From Coriolopsis trogii (lineage: Eukaryota > Basidiomycota > Agaricomycetes > Polyporales > Polyporaceae): a DNA stretch of 64,000 nucleotides. Positions within the stretch are counted from its first letter, which is position 1; each line of letters opens with the position of its first letter. The stretch covers positions 3,534,001-3,598,000 of the forward strand of contig JAHYIO010000001.1 in the NCBI GenBank assembly GCA_020543525.1. The letters are read 5' to 3'. The translations under genes were made by a program, and so were the position numbers. Below are positions 1 to 11,472 of the stretch, in pieces. The notes under the pieces are model-generated. The model was not told the DNA's origin. It did no database searches and saw only the letters and a list, made by a program, of their open reading frames with translations.

Positions 1-1
1 G

Positions 2-139
2 GGAAGGCCTCTGCCTTCTGTCGTGTTTTGTCGGATTAAAGCGACCACTGTGAGGTTCGACCTGGCTATGGACAACAGAGGACTGTTGCAGTTACAAGCT
101 CAGGCGGAATTCATCCAGTGCTTCGACGACCAAGCCTGA
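2..139 (+). CDS. Possible 3'-terminal exon of a gene cut by the window edge
   Basis: From base 2 one + frame is open for 45 codons and ends in TGA at 137-139. Its C-terminal half is hydrophilic and helix-prone (around the stretch LLQLQAQAEF). The upstream part lies outside the window, so neither a start nor a domain can be seen, and I do not recognise the family. The other two + frames stop early in this stretch. A chance open frame of this length is possible, so this is a tentative call. Confidence 0.3.
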   Translation, partial: GRPLPSVVFCRIKATTVRFDLAMDNRGLLQLQAQAEFIQCFDDQA

Positions 140-588
140 CATTTGTCCAGTTTCTCGGTCCATTCCTCGGATGATCCGACTTCACTTGAGCTCGGAGGAG
201 GCCCTTACACATGAAGTAGGAGGACGATATTCCTGCCAATATCTGCCTCGACTATTCCAGGAGGGGCAGGACTCTTTATCACCTTAGCGGGGAATTCGCC
301 TCCGTTCAATTTGTGCCCACAAGCGTGTGTTAGGATCTGACCTTGCTGAATTCGTCCTTGGTCTGTCAGGGGATCCATGCCTGTATTATGCATAATCGAG
401 CCAGCAGCACCTGGGAGGGTGAGAAATGAGCGCATAGTCAACTGACGCATATAGACTGGTGTCGAGACAATTCCACCTGCCCCCGGAGTGTGAGTGTGCT
501 ACGATTATGGCAATGGATATACGAGTACAATAGCTCAGCACGATAGCGAAAGGCGAACACTGTCCGACATCTGCCAACTCTCAGCTAC
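140..588. other. Gene-free interval left of the MPP-alpha gene
   Basis: About 450 bases between the edge exon and the stop codon of the mitochondrial peptidase gene. The longest open frame here is an 81-codon minus-strand frame (205-450) without a recognisable motif. I see no RNA gene or repeat. It probably holds the 3' UTRs of two convergent genes. Confidence 0.5.
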
Positions 589-2379
589 TCAAGCCGGCGC
601 GAGGCCATACTTGTGTAGCACCTCTTGGTAGTCTCCGACGTCTTCCCGTCCCATGGCTACGACTGTCGCCTTCGCGGGGCTGCGTGGACCAAAGATCCGC
701 GCTGCCACACGGCGGATCGCCACATTGTCGACCGCGTCAATCTTTTCGCACATCTCTGAGACCGGGATCTTGCGTCCGTGGACCAGGACCTAGGGAATGT
801 ACGTCAGTCTACCGCATTACATCGCGGCTCCCCAGAACGCAGAACGCATACCTGACGACCGAGGTCCTCAACCTCTACCGCACGGCTCTCGAGCGCCATC
901 ATGAGACTCGACTTGAGCTGGTTCCTGGCGCGGTTCATCTCAGCTTTGGGGATGTTGGCATACAGCAGCAAGCTCAGCTGGTGCACGAGGTGGGGGAGGA
1001 TGTGTGCGGGGCTGTTCGACTGGCGGCTGCTGGAAGGCAGGAAGGACGCAAATAGACCGAAGAGGGCTGAGTCAGTGTAGATGTGATGGAAAGACGCGCA
1101 GTGGTCGATCTGCGGGAAGTGGTTGAGGATGTGTGTATACAGGCGGGAGTACATGCCCTTCCCAGGACCACCTGCAGAGGATAGTGAGCAACACATGAGT
1201 CTCAAGGTAAGTATGCGAGGATGGTAGAGGGACACACCGGCGGAGAAGCTGCCACCACCACCCAACAGCACTTGCATCGTGGCGACCGCATAGACGTCAT
1301 CATCGTGGATTCCAACGCCCTCAAATGCAAGATATATATGGTTGAACTCCGTTTCCGAATCGTAGATGAACCTATGACCGCCAGTGTAGGTGGATGCTCC
1401 TGGAGGGGGAGGGGTGCTCTCTAATGGCTTCTCGGCCGACGACAGGTATGAAGATGCCGCACGGCTGAGCGACTTGTATAATGATTGGGACGACGAGGTG
1501 GACGCCTGAAGCAAGTGTGATGGCACTTGGTTTGTTGAGCGTGACTGCTGTGCGAACCCCTTCTGTGCCTCCAAAGAAGGGGCGGCGTTCGACGCCAAGC
1601 TCGGCTGCAGATGAGAGAAGTGATCTGCCACATACTGCAAGAGCTGCTCATGGTGCATCCCCGCGCCCGCAATCACCATCCGCTCCGGCCTGTACCACGT
1701 CTTCATGAAGTCCTCCAGCATGCGCTTGTCGATCACGTCTATTCGATCTTCCGGGCAGAGCAGAGAGTTCCCGAGGCCCTTGCCACCGTAGGCGACCTCG
1801 TGCAGGATTTCCGGGAGGATCATCTCCGGCTTTGCGCTCACCTCGCGCAGCTCGTACCGCGCCGCCTCTCGCTGGGCGTCGAGCTCCTCTGGCAGAAACG
1901 CGGGATTGAGAACTGTGTCGGCGATGAGCGAAAGCGCGAGTTTGGTCCCCTGGTGGAAATGTGAAGACTGGTACATGATCGACTCGCGCGCGGAGGAACA
2001 GAGGATTTGACCACCCAAAGCATCGATGTCCGTAGCCATTTGCTCCTCAGTGCGTGTCCTAGTCGTCTAATCGGGACGATGAGAGTCGTCGACGGTGCCA
2101 AATCATGATATCACGCACCTTGAATGCCATTCTGTCCAAGAAATGGCTCACGCCTGCCGTAGCGGGTGTCTCATACCTGGAACCAGCATCGACGTACAAT
2201 CCTACGGACGAGAAGTGGCCCGGTGTACTTTCTGTCGCGACACGGAGGCCATTCGGCAATGTGGTGATTTGCACCGGAGCATCTTTATCGCCAGGCAGAG
2301 CTGCTGATTGGAAGGACCTGCTCCATGAGGACGAGCATCGAGGAGGTACGCGAAGGGATCGTACAGCAGCGCGGCGCAT
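589..2379 (-). CDS. MAS2: Mitochondrial processing peptidase, alpha subunit
   Basis: Non-catalytic, substrate-recognising half of the matrix peptidase that removes presequences from imported proteins; it works as a heterodimer with the beta subunit. The ATG at 2379 opens an Arg/Ser-rich presequence, followed by the M16 start (TTLPNGLRVATES, then YVDAGSRYETPATAGVSHFLDRMAFK). Later exons carry ALGGQILCSSARESIMYQSS, EILHEVAYGGKGLGNSL and the glycine-rich loop [21 protein letters not shown] that defines the alpha subunit. The beta-type zinc motif HxxEH is absent, as expected. Introns lie near 2050-2125, about 1170-1235 and 790-850. The last exon ends in MGREDVGDYQEVLHKYGLAPA and a TGA at 589-591. 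The intron inside the glycine-rich loop is a multiple of three and has no stop, so retention would insert about 21 residues. The family assignment is secure; exact splice borders are inferred. Confidence 0.93.
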
Positions 2380-2601
2380 GGCGGTGGACGGAAAGGTTGC
2401 GCGACTCTCCTAGCGCCCAGAGCAAGCAGCTGCAGAGTGAATCGGGATACAGTCAGATGACGCGACACATCGAAAAGTACGTCAGATGCCCAGCGTCACC
2501 ATAATATAATTTCTGTCTACTGAGTGTGTGTCCTTTCGCGAGAAGTTGTACGGCGATGTTGAAGCCAAATCTGGCATTTCGAGAGAAGCAAAAGAAAATG
2601 A

Positions 2602-2672
2602 GGGCCCACCGTGGTTCGAACACGGGACCGCACGATCTGCAATCGTATGCTCTACCACTGAGCTATAAGCCC
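2602..2672 (-). tRNA. tRNA-Cys (GCA)
   Basis: On the minus strand the 71 nt fold into a full cloverleaf. The acceptor GGGCTTA pairs with TGGGCCC (two G-T pairs), the D arm is GCTC/GAGC, and the anticodon stem TACGA/TCGTG encloses the loop TTGCAGA with anticodon GCA. The T arm CCGTG/CACGG carries the loop TTCGAAC. No intron is present, and CCA is not encoded, as usual for a nuclear eukaryotic tRNA. It lies between the MPP-alpha start and the ferroportin gene, in the same orientation as both. The internal A box (TAGCTCAGTGG) and B box (GTTCGAAC) are intact, so RNA polymerase III transcription is expected. Confidence 0.93.
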
Positions 2673-2823
2673 ACATGAAGAATCTTCTACCTTGTTTATG
2701 ATTCGTGCGGGTATCGAGACATCTGAGAGTACGAGTCCGTCCAACCCAGGTCCAACCTCCTCGAAGTTCTTACGTACGAGTACATACTCGATCTGAGAAT
2801 TCGGTACAGTCGCATCCAACAAA

Positions 2824-4735
2824 TCAGGTGCTCTTCTTCCTCAGCAAGGGGATAATGTCTGCGACACTATGGTGCAGGACATGACCACGCTCCTTCTTGA
2901 CATACATGAGGTACGTCGACGCCCCAGCAGACACACTGATGAATGATGCAAGCGCAGCGTATTTGAACTGCGAAGGTCTGCTGAGGGTCATCGTCAAGAC
3001 ATACTGCAAGAACAGAGTCAGCTGAGCGGCAGCGGTCTGAGAGTCAAGATTAGTGCGATACCTTTAGCATATCTGCAACGTTCTGCATTGAGTACTGTAG
3101 CCCGGTGCTGGAAAGGTCCCGTATGAGTGAAGCTCACGATCTCGATATGGAGGACTTACAGCGAGTTTCGTCTAGGGTGCGTTGCCAGTGCAAGTTGAAG
3201 CTCTTTGAGCTGGCACAGATCGAATGCCCACAAACCGATCCTTGAGAGCATCATCCCTTGGTCCAACCTCAACCTCGTGAGGATGCCGATGGGATGCAAA
3301 ATAACCCACCACCAAACAGTAGCGTTGCATTCCATGCAGACGCACGTGTACCATCCGATGGCGCACCAACGTAGAGGACGATGAGAACGGGAAGCAAGCA
3401 TACGACCTCTGACCTGCAAGTAAAGTATATGAGCATTCAGTCTTTTGCGGGCCTGTAATCCGCACCATATGCTCCAGTTACCAGCCCGTACAAGGCCCAC
3501 CTTCTTCTCGAGGAATGGCATAGCCATGGTACCAGCTAATCCCGCAACGACATTCAACCCGCGCATGCCTGCCAGGAAAGGGTCGCTATACGCGTGCGAC
3601 TTGAGATAACTCAGCATTGTTCCGTCAAAGCTGAGCACTGTGAGATAGAGCCAAGATATTGCCAGTGATGAGATAAAGATAGGGTATTGTGCGAATTCGC
3701 GCCAGTCGAGTATTGTCTCTTTGAGACGAGTATGGAGCTTCTCCCACGCGATCTTCAAGATAGGCTGAGTCTGCGCGAGATGTTCATGCATACGGTCTGT
3801 ACGTGCGCCCTGACGTGCGGTTTGAGCTTCGTGCAGGGCCGGGAGTCGCCGATAAGTAGTGGTGATCCCTACGAAACAGTAAGTCACACACAATAGTTGA
3901 AACGAACGATGCATACACAGCAATTCGAACATCATGCATGCACCTTCAACACCACAAAGGAAGATTGCCGTGAATCGGTATGACGCCACGCTAGTGAGCA
4001 ATGACACGAAGAGCGGAGCAGCGAGCTTGCAGAAGAGGTCGATGCGCCGCATGTACGTGTTCAAAGTGGTGAGGTGTGCCGACGATTCACCTGCGATCGT
4101 TGTCACCCAGTCGCGCTCGACAGCGACTGCGATTGTCGTCCCTGAGAGGGTGTGAGCACATCCTCCCAGAACAATCATAGCAAACATCCCAGAAGTCAGG
4201 GGCGTCGACCATGGACGGGCCAAGTCTGGGGTGTTTCCGAACAGTAGAACGAGACTAGCGCCGTACTGGGTACAAGCTGCGAGCTTGATTGCAACGATGC
4301 TGGTGCGAACGACGCCGAGGTTGTGGTGCGTGTCAACCAAGTGTCCGGCCCATCCGGATAGTACAATGGCTACTCCAGTGGTCACAAAGCCATAGATAGA
4401 TGCTGGCAGCAGTGTATCCGGAAACAACGCGACGAGAAAGAGATAAACGGCGAATTCAGCCGTACGCAATCCCCATGAACTGAGATGAAGCCTGAAATCA
4501 GCTCAGAAAGAAAGGATACAGAAGACGTCACAAACTTGGATAGGTGCTGGACGAGCAATGTCGCAAGTGCTTTCCGATTGAAAGGTGCCGATAAGGACTC
4601 TGTCACTTGCTGCATCTCCTCTACTGCTGCTGTCGCTACATGGTGAGCAGATGGAGTGCTTGAATCTGTCGTCTGCATGCCCTCGAGCAATGGAGGACGA
4701 TCTTCAACCTTGTTCGGCGCCGTAGTCACGTCCAT
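2824..4735 (-). CDS. Ferroportin-family (SLC40) metal exporter
   Basis: Multi-pass membrane protein of the ferroportin family, whose characterised members export ferrous iron. The ATG is at 4735; a 60-odd-residue hydrophilic N-terminus is followed by a splice into LHLSSWGLRTAEFAVYLFLV, which matches the first ferroportin helix (family pattern HFLSTWGDRMW-FAV). Further family marks are SIYGFV, the basic/acid pair around VERDWVTTIAG, and LNTYMRRIDLFCKLAAPLF. The later exons give more hydrophobic helices (LPFLEKKVGLVRAGNWSIW region) and a last exon ending VADIIPLLRKKST with its stop at 2824. At least five introns are present. Membrane location (plasma membrane or vacuole) cannot be told from the sequence. 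Fungal members are little studied, so the transported metal is inferred from animal and plant relatives. Confidence 0.85.
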
Positions 4736-4739
4736 GGTT

Positions 4740-5258
4740 AACTGACAGTCACTCGTGCGGTAAGAGTTTTATCTGCTAGCGCTCAGATTGAGCCTGGTCC
4801 AGATTAGTACGTCATGCGCAGCCGCGGCAAACCTTTCCCTGACGCTTCTCGAGAACGGATGAACAGGCTGTACATTGAGCTTACGAGACCCGTAGAGTAC
4901 CATTGCAACGTGAAATTGAGAGCATGACCACAATTCCTAGATAGAGCGAAGCAGAAGAAAGGCTTGATGTCGACTTGGTCGTGAGCGCTCAATTACTGAG
5001 CACAGAAGACAGAAGCAGCGATCATTGCTGTAACAGGTCCTGCTGAATATATATGAAGCCAGGACTGGTCGTCGGCGAGAGTGGCAGCCCGGCCAGTATG
5101 AGGCACAGATGCTGGTGCGAAATCCGACTCGCATTGCGGATATCTGTAGACCGCCACGAAGAAAACCACATCTATCGCTTGCACTATCCGAACTTGCTGG
5201 TGGTATCTGCTATGAATGTCTTACAGGTCGTGTACAACAGAATGTCATCGTCACGGAG
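4740..5258. other. Intergenic, ferroportin to MDM1-like gene
   Basis: About 520 bases between two minus-strand genes. Two short minus frames (4993-5184 and 4804-4992) are hydrophobic in part and could be joined by a splice, but neither shows a family motif and no start is convincing. It presumably includes the 3' UTR of the sorting nexin and the ferroportin promoter. Confidence 0.4.
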
Positions 5259-8200
5259 CTAAGGTGACTCAGTAAACAATGCAGAGAATATCTAGGGCAT
5301 GATCAGCACCCATGAGACAGACTATGGAGCCTGCTACACTTACTTCGTCAACCACAGTATACACGAGATGTTGGTTGAGTCGCCGGTTCTGCATCACAGC
5401 AAATATACGACGAGCACCGCGCCGCGCATTCGACCTCCCGATCATGTTTGCAGCGAGGTCTGTAGGTTCTATGAGCGTAGCGCATGTGGAAAGAGGCATC
5501 GGACATACCAGGCATCAGCGCGGACAGCTTGCGATTAGCCTCGTCCCTCGTATGCAGCTTCTCCTCAACAGTGCGGGGTACGCTCGGGGGCTTCAAGTTC
5601 CCGCCAGGCCACAAGTTGTCTCGGAAAGCGTTGATGAACGTCATGAGGTGTGACTCGTCCAAGAACGACTTCACCGTCTCCCGTAGCTTTCTACATGATA
5701 CGTGATCAGCCTCACTACGTCGAGATCACATGCGTCTGTAACAGAGACCTGCCTTTCGATCGTACCACCGAGAACTTGCTGCAGAATGATGACAATAGCC
5801 TGCCTCCGCAGCCAGTTGTTCTTTTTGTCCAGCTCAAACACAGCCAAGATCAAGTCGCAGATGGGAGACGAGAACGTCGACGTGCTCGTCTCGCCCTCGA
5901 GAGGCTTGAGGTCCCCCGAAAGATGCAGAAGCGCATCTTCGTACGTCGACTTTCCGGACGCCTTCAGTGCCTGCGCGACGAGATCCTCGTCCCGAATCGC
6001 TGTGCCAGTGATCCCAGCAAACTCAGCGGCCTGTGTGGTAAGCCGCTGGATGATCACGTCGAGCATGGACGGCCCAAAGAACATATCGTCGATGCTGTCA
6101 GCGACGGACTGGTACATAGTCTTCACCAGACCGTGTCCAGGAAAAGCGGGGCCTGCAGCAGCAACTTTGGGGGGAGGCTCCATTGCCATGAACGGTGAGT
6201 CTCGCGAAAGGAAGGCGCGAAGCTCGTCGCTCTCGCATACGGCAGGGATCGCGATTAGGCTCTGTGATACAATCAGTCTCCACCAGAACACAGTCAGAAT
6301 CAAACGTGCGTACTTGCAGATATTTCTCCAACGCTACCCGTCTGCTATCGACAAAGCTCCCCGAAAGGGAGGTGACGAGTCGCTTTCCGGGGAAGTCGAG
6401 GTTGCGTACCATGACGTATTTGTCCTTCAGCTTGTTGTGCATGTTGAAGAACTCGTTATACCTCCGCGCGACAACCCACCCAGACGAGAAGCTCCCGTCC
6501 TGCGCGAGCTGCTGCACCTCCACGAGGTACCGGACAACCTGCTTCCCGTCCTCCTCACCGATCGTCGAGTTGACGATCGCAACCCGCGTCCGGTCCGAGA
6601 GCAGCCGATTCGCGCTCTCCTGCTGCTCGTACTGCGTCTTCTGGAAGTTCAGCTCTCGCAGCTCGCGCGTTAGCGACGACTTGCTCTTCCGAAGAAGCCG
6701 GAGCTCCTGCGCATCCCCGGTAAGCTCCGCCTTCTTGATCAACGTGTCGAGCATTGCGTCTTGCGTATGGAGCTTGTTGATCTTGTTCGTCAACCGCTCG
6801 ATTTCATGTGAGAGCTGCAAATCGCCCGGGCCCGCGAGTTGGAATGAGCCGTGCTCCTTCTCGTGCTCCGCATCGTCCTGGTCGTGATTATGCTCCTCCC
6901 GCGAATGTCCAGCCTCGTCCTCCTCCTCAATATAGTCGTCGAACATCATGCGTCGCTTCTCGTCGCGTCCTAGGCGGGTGCTGTTCGTCATGACCGAGTC
7001 CTGAATACTGAGGTTATCGGACGAGTTTCCGCCATGCACTTGTTCGTGCTGCTTGTCCAGCGCAATGATGTCTGTGAGTGCAGCCTGAATGGCCTCCATC
7101 CGCTGTGACTGCTCCTGTTGCTCTGCGTCTTCGGGATCGTCGAAAAGTGGCGCGCGCGATGCTGGTGCATTCTCGAACTCCTGAATAGGCGACATCAATA
7201 CTTGGAGGTTGGAGGCGGCCGGACGAGATGCAGGGGGCTGCCCCATGAGTGGTGACGTGGGCATGGCGTGACGCGAAACATTGCCCAGTATTGGGGTGGA
7301 CTCTGAGCGAGACATCAGCGGCTTGAGGTGTGTTGCAGTAGGAGCAGTGCCGCTTCGACTGGGCTTGGACTCTGATCCGTGGCGGCTTGACGTCGGAGAA
7401 CGGTTTCCAGCGTTCAGCGCCATATCGTTCGCAAGCTTACCATTGGCCTCAATGTCTGCAACGACACGAAACCACAGCTCCGAACGTTGGAAGTCCTCGA
7501 AGTCCTGCTCCATCTGACGTTCGACTTGCCTCTGAGCAAGCATGACGCTTCGACGTACACGCCGCTCCGAGGCTGGCGTAGACGTCTCTGCACTCTGTCC
7601 GAATGAGCGGATGGTGCTGACGTGCTTCTGCGATACCGCATTGAGGACAGGATCTGGCACAGGGCTGGAGAAATACAATTCGTTGATCAGCGAAATGTCC
7701 TCTTTGAGGGTAGCGGATTGGCCGGGGTCTAGAAGCGGCTCATCCTCGTCATCCGACCCGTCGGAATCCACCGACTCCAGAGGATTCTTGAAACTCTCAA
7801 CGGTGAGCCAAAATTGCACCAAGAGCGAGCGCTGACGTCGGTCCATGAACTCCATAAAATACGAGAGTGAGCTCGGGTTCGTCAGGACGTCCCTCAATGT
7901 GACTCGAGACGTCGTTGGTGTCTCTTGATAGATAGTCTGCCGCTGTGAGTGTCGTTTAGCTACAACCAGCTAAGGAGAGCCAATGTAATTACTTACAGAG
8001 TCAGCTTCTCCGCCGAGCAACACTATCCGTTTCTCGACGTTCCGCTTTGCTGTGTACAGACGGTCGAGGAAGGCGACTATATCTTCGGTCTTTTCACCAT
8101 TGATCCAATCTGAGTTTGCGTTATTTGCTATACTGAGATGGTTACAATCACTATCTGACATACGTCAAAGCGACGGACGCACCGAGGAGTGTCCGCGTTC

Positions 8201-9417
8201 GCCTGATCTCGCCCATGATGTCATTCCTCAGTCTCCTGGCGTCTAAGAGAGAAGAGCAGCGACTAATGCTACGTAGGAATGAATCAAATTGTTTGGGATC
8301 AGTGCGGATGGTGATTTTCTCTGCGCCGGAAAGTGCAGCATCCGTGATCTGCGATTGGGGATGAGGAAGCTGAGCCTCCAGTATATTCCGGACTTTCGAG
8401 ATGAGCCGTCTATTGCCATGTCAGTGTTCGCGCCCACAATTCCTTACAGGTAACGCACTGTTGCCGAATAGCAGCTCCTGCCTGCGAACCAGGTCAGAGA
8501 GCGCATATGGCAACATATAGACACTTACTCACAATCTGGTCAATCATGCGATTCCAAAAGTCGGGGTCTGATAGGATCTCCATGATAGGATAGAGGACAG
8601 CGCAGGCGACGATCTCTCGAACCACTATCTTCACGGCACGACTATGTGCTTCCTTCTCGGGGAGTATGGAGGGTAGGGCCTTGTCGACCAAAGCTCGTAA
8701 GTGACTCTCCTCCGACTGCCTTGTGAACGTAGAGGAGAGGTTCTCGACTGCAGGGTGTAGCTTACCGCCGCCCCTGGACGCGTACCGGCTAGCCAACAGA
8801 ATGTCCAACTCCTCGGACTGTGTAAGCTTGCGCTCGAGTCCGGCGCCCCGCAGCGCAACCTCGGATTGACGGAATTGCTCTATGTGAGCGGTAATCTTGG
8901 GAAGAATGCGTTTCACGACGAGAGCGGAGAGGTCGAGGGTCATGGCTTTCGAGAGCAGTCGTTCCATGGAAGCATGAAGTGTCGAAGAGACAGCGGTAGG
9001 GAATGACGGAGACGAAGATATTTCCTTGTACCATACCAAAACAAAGTCGCGTACGATGAGAATAAGGATATCGTTGATTGCAGCAGAGACGACTGGTGCG
9101 TCGGGGTATAAAGGAGGCAACGACTGGGGTGCCTTATGGGACCATTGGGAACGGGTCAGGACTGCCTGCCATGCAGCGGGCGTTGAGAAAGCAAGGGGTC
9201 GTGCGGCCGTGGTGAGCGCATTTCGAGGAGCGGGTCGGATGGAGTCCAAGAGATATCCCAGGGCAATATTCACAAACAGGAAGCCCAGGACGAGGAAGAG
9301 CAGAAAGAGAGGGAAGAGGAGGACGAGTGTAACCGGCGAGGACAACATGCGTATGAAGACGGGCACAATGAGGGCACCTAGACCGAGCAAAATGAGTACA
9401 TGTCTGCTGGAGAGCAT
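5259..9417 (-). CDS. MDM1: MDM1/SNX13-type sorting nexin (PXA-RGS-PX-nexin C)
   Basis: Large structural sorting nexin of the class that tethers ER to vacuole/lysosome and lipid droplets. Order seen: an N-terminal hydrophobic hairpin (LILLGLGALIVPVFI, then VTLVLLFPLFLLFLVLGFLF); a PXA domain (VVSAAINDILILIVRDFVLVW through LYPIMEILSDPDFWNRMIDQIV); an RGS-like region at about 7860-7400 (LRDVLTNPSSLSYFMEFMDR); a coiled segment; a PX domain (VRYLVEVQQL, ARRYNEFFNMHNKLKDKYV, FPGKRLV) near 6600-6330; and a nexin-C domain (FINAFRDNLWPGG, then ARRIFAVMQNRRLNQHLVYTV). The last short exon reads IFSALFTESP and stops at 5259-5261. The open frame runs upstream to 9438 but has no ATG there; the first in-frame ATG is at 9417 and leaves the N-terminal hairpin intact. 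The end of an inverted-repeat element lies only 98 bp upstream of this ATG. Confidence 0.9.
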
Positions 9418-9515
9418 GTCCCCGACTGCGTCAGACACGAGTATGGCGTCGAAGGTGGTGGTCGCTCGCCAAAGGCGGCGAAGCGCGCGACACAGGCCCG
9501 CCTTGGCTGGTCATG

Positions 9516-9966
9516 TACAGCTGTTTTCACACAGCTTGTCGTTTGGCGCCGCGCGCGAGTTGCGCGCCATCGCTTGCCTCTCGCTGCGACCGTTCCCCCC
9601 GAAAAGCAGAACAGCGATATCTCCTCGAGTTCTCCACGTATCCTCTCGATTCTCTCATGTACTTGCTCGTCTCTACGGTCTGCAGGGCTGTGAACTGGTC
9701 TACTGCTGCTGCGAACACTCTGTCAAATACTACCTGGTACCTACATTGTGCGCCACAGCCAATGCAGAACAAGGATTCCGCGACAACCTCAAGACATAGC
9801 ACCACCATTTCTTTACTACTGGACGCTGTATGACTACCCCGAGGGCCTGACAACAAGTTTGCACCGGGAGCATGCATCCGGGGGTTGTTGTCCAACCCCC
9901 TCCCCCTCCCCCAAGCCGGGTGTTCCCTGGAGCGTGGCATACATCTACGTTCCTCGCGGGAGGTTA
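9516..9966 (+). repeat. Left inverted-repeat arm of the 1.7 kb element
   Basis: 451 bp, paired with 10778-11228. It starts TACAGCTGTTTTCACACAGC and is followed by a run of GC-rich short palindromes (GGCGCC, GCGCGC). The inner boundary is where the two arms diverge after GGGAGGTTA. Confidence 0.85.
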
Positions 9967-10777
9967 GGATATGGAAGAGGTTGGATTTGGATGTTGAATC
10001 GGATATGAATAGAAAGATGGATGCAATCCCGGCGATGGTATGCTTCATGTATGATCTTCCTCTGCCCCATTCTCCTGCCCTTCCTCGTCCATCTTTGCAT
10101 ACGGTATTGGCATGTAATATGGCGGCGGTCATGTTCATTCCGATATCACTTTGTGTACAATGTTCAACTGTCACTGCGCCTTGTCCATACAAGCTACCCA
10201 GCTCGGCATCTCCTGCTTCTCTCCCAACATCCATGGCGCGTTCAACCAAACCCCTGTCGGTTTGTGGTTCACATTCGCTACCTCTGACAATGGTTGTGCA
10301 GTGCTTTCTCTTTGGGTTTGGCAGATATGACAGGAGGCAGACGTAATCACAAGTTGTGCTGATTTGCCATTGGTAGTGTGGTGACATTGTAAAGTGAGTG
10401 TGCATGAAACTCCAGATTATGGAAGAGTAGGGAAACGGTGGACATGGAGTATGAAGTGAAGAATACAAACATCCAGACCCGCTCATCATGACCAGTATGC
10501 AAACTCCGCCATGCGCATCAGACTTGCATGCGACATTGCGGGTTAAGCATCTAATTGGAGGGATACTATGTGTTAATGAGACACAGTGTACAGCATGCTA
10601 CAAGGTCTTAGAGCTCAGGCGACAGTATCCAGGTACATCACGAGGGATGAGGGGGAGTAGGGGAGAGACAGGACAGAAAACAAAATCGTACATGAAGCAT
10701 ACCGTGATCACAATCGAGCCATCCGTGTCTCCTCCCAACCTCGTACATGACGTCCTAAGCCCACATCTTCCCTCTCG

Positions 10778-11228
10778 TAACCTCCCGCGAGGAACGTAGA
10801 TGTATGCCACGCTCCAGGGAACACCCGGCTTGGGGGAGGGGGAGGGGGTTGGACAACAACCCCCGGATGCATGCTCCCGGTGCAAACTTGTTGTCAGGCC
10901 CTCGGGGTAGTCATATAGCGTCCAGCAGTGTAGAAATGGTGGTGCTATGTCTTGAGGTTGTCGCGGAATCCTTGTTCTGCATTGGCTGTGGCGCACAATG
11001 TAGGTACCAGGTAGTATTTGACAGAGTGTTCGCAGCAGCAGTAGACCAGTTCACAGCCCTGCAGACCGTAGAGACGAGCAAGTACATGAGAGAATCGAGA
11101 GGATACGTGGAGAACTCGAGGAGATATCGCTGTTCTGCTTTTCGGGGGGAACGGTCGCAGCGAGAGGCAAGCGATGGCGCGCAACTCGCGCGCGGCGCCA
11201 AACGACAAGCTGTGTGAAAACAGCTGTA
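10778..11228 (-). repeat. Right inverted-repeat arm of the 1.7 kb element
   Basis: 451 bp, reverse complement of 9516-9966 with about 99 percent identity by eye. It ends in CAGCTGTA, mirroring the left end. The remaining 244 bp to the ATG of the mitochondrial carrier would hold that gene's core promoter. Confidence 0.85.
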
Positions 11229-11472
11229 ACATCGTACGGTGCTTGTGTGCAGTCTCTGAAAACGTTCCTCTTGTCTAGTCACAAAGCTCTCGCGGAAGCG
11301 TGCGTTCCCTGCTGCTTGTCTGGTGAGAGTGCCCACTTCGTTTCGGCGCCGTGCACAATGCTCTGCTCGCCTGCGGTGCCCGACGGATTCGGGTAAAGCT
11401 TACGGAAGGCCTCTGTGCTAGCTTGTCTCTTGCCGCCGTCCCCGCCCGCCTCTCTCGGACGTCCCAGCAACC

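Larger units (their letters stand above)
9516..11228. mobile_element. Non-autonomous element with ~451-bp terminal inverted repeats
   Basis: Left arm 9516-9966 and right arm 10778-11228 are reverse complements; I found only about four differences, clustered near 9810-9830. Each outer end reads TA then CAGCTGTTTTCACACAGC, so the flanking TA can be read as a TA target duplication (empty site ...CATG-TA-ACAT...). The 811-bp spacer holds no transposase-like frame; open frames crossing the arms show no domain. A short stretch inside the spacer (around 10037 and 10703, GGTATGCTTCATGTA) is again inverted and 70-74 bp from the arms, so the spacer looks like an older, decayed continuation of the palindrome. 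It sits between the divergent MDM1-like and mitochondrial carrier genes. A MITE or fold-back element is the best reading; a local palindromic duplication is the alternative. Confidence 0.75.

Noticed and set aside
9417..9438. Upstream GTG at 9438 as the MDM1-like start
   Set aside because: Nuclear fungal genes start at ATG; the ATG at 9417 keeps the N-terminal hydrophobic hairpin. Similar non-ATG openings were rejected for the BRCA2-like (18542) and methyltransferase (58366) genes.
9527..10489. A 320-codon minus open frame across the left arm and spacer of the first element
   Set aside because: The frame is mirrored on the other arm, is rich in Arg/Ser without domain or hydrophobic pattern, and ends in low-complexity sequence; it is a by-product of the GC-rich inverted repeat.
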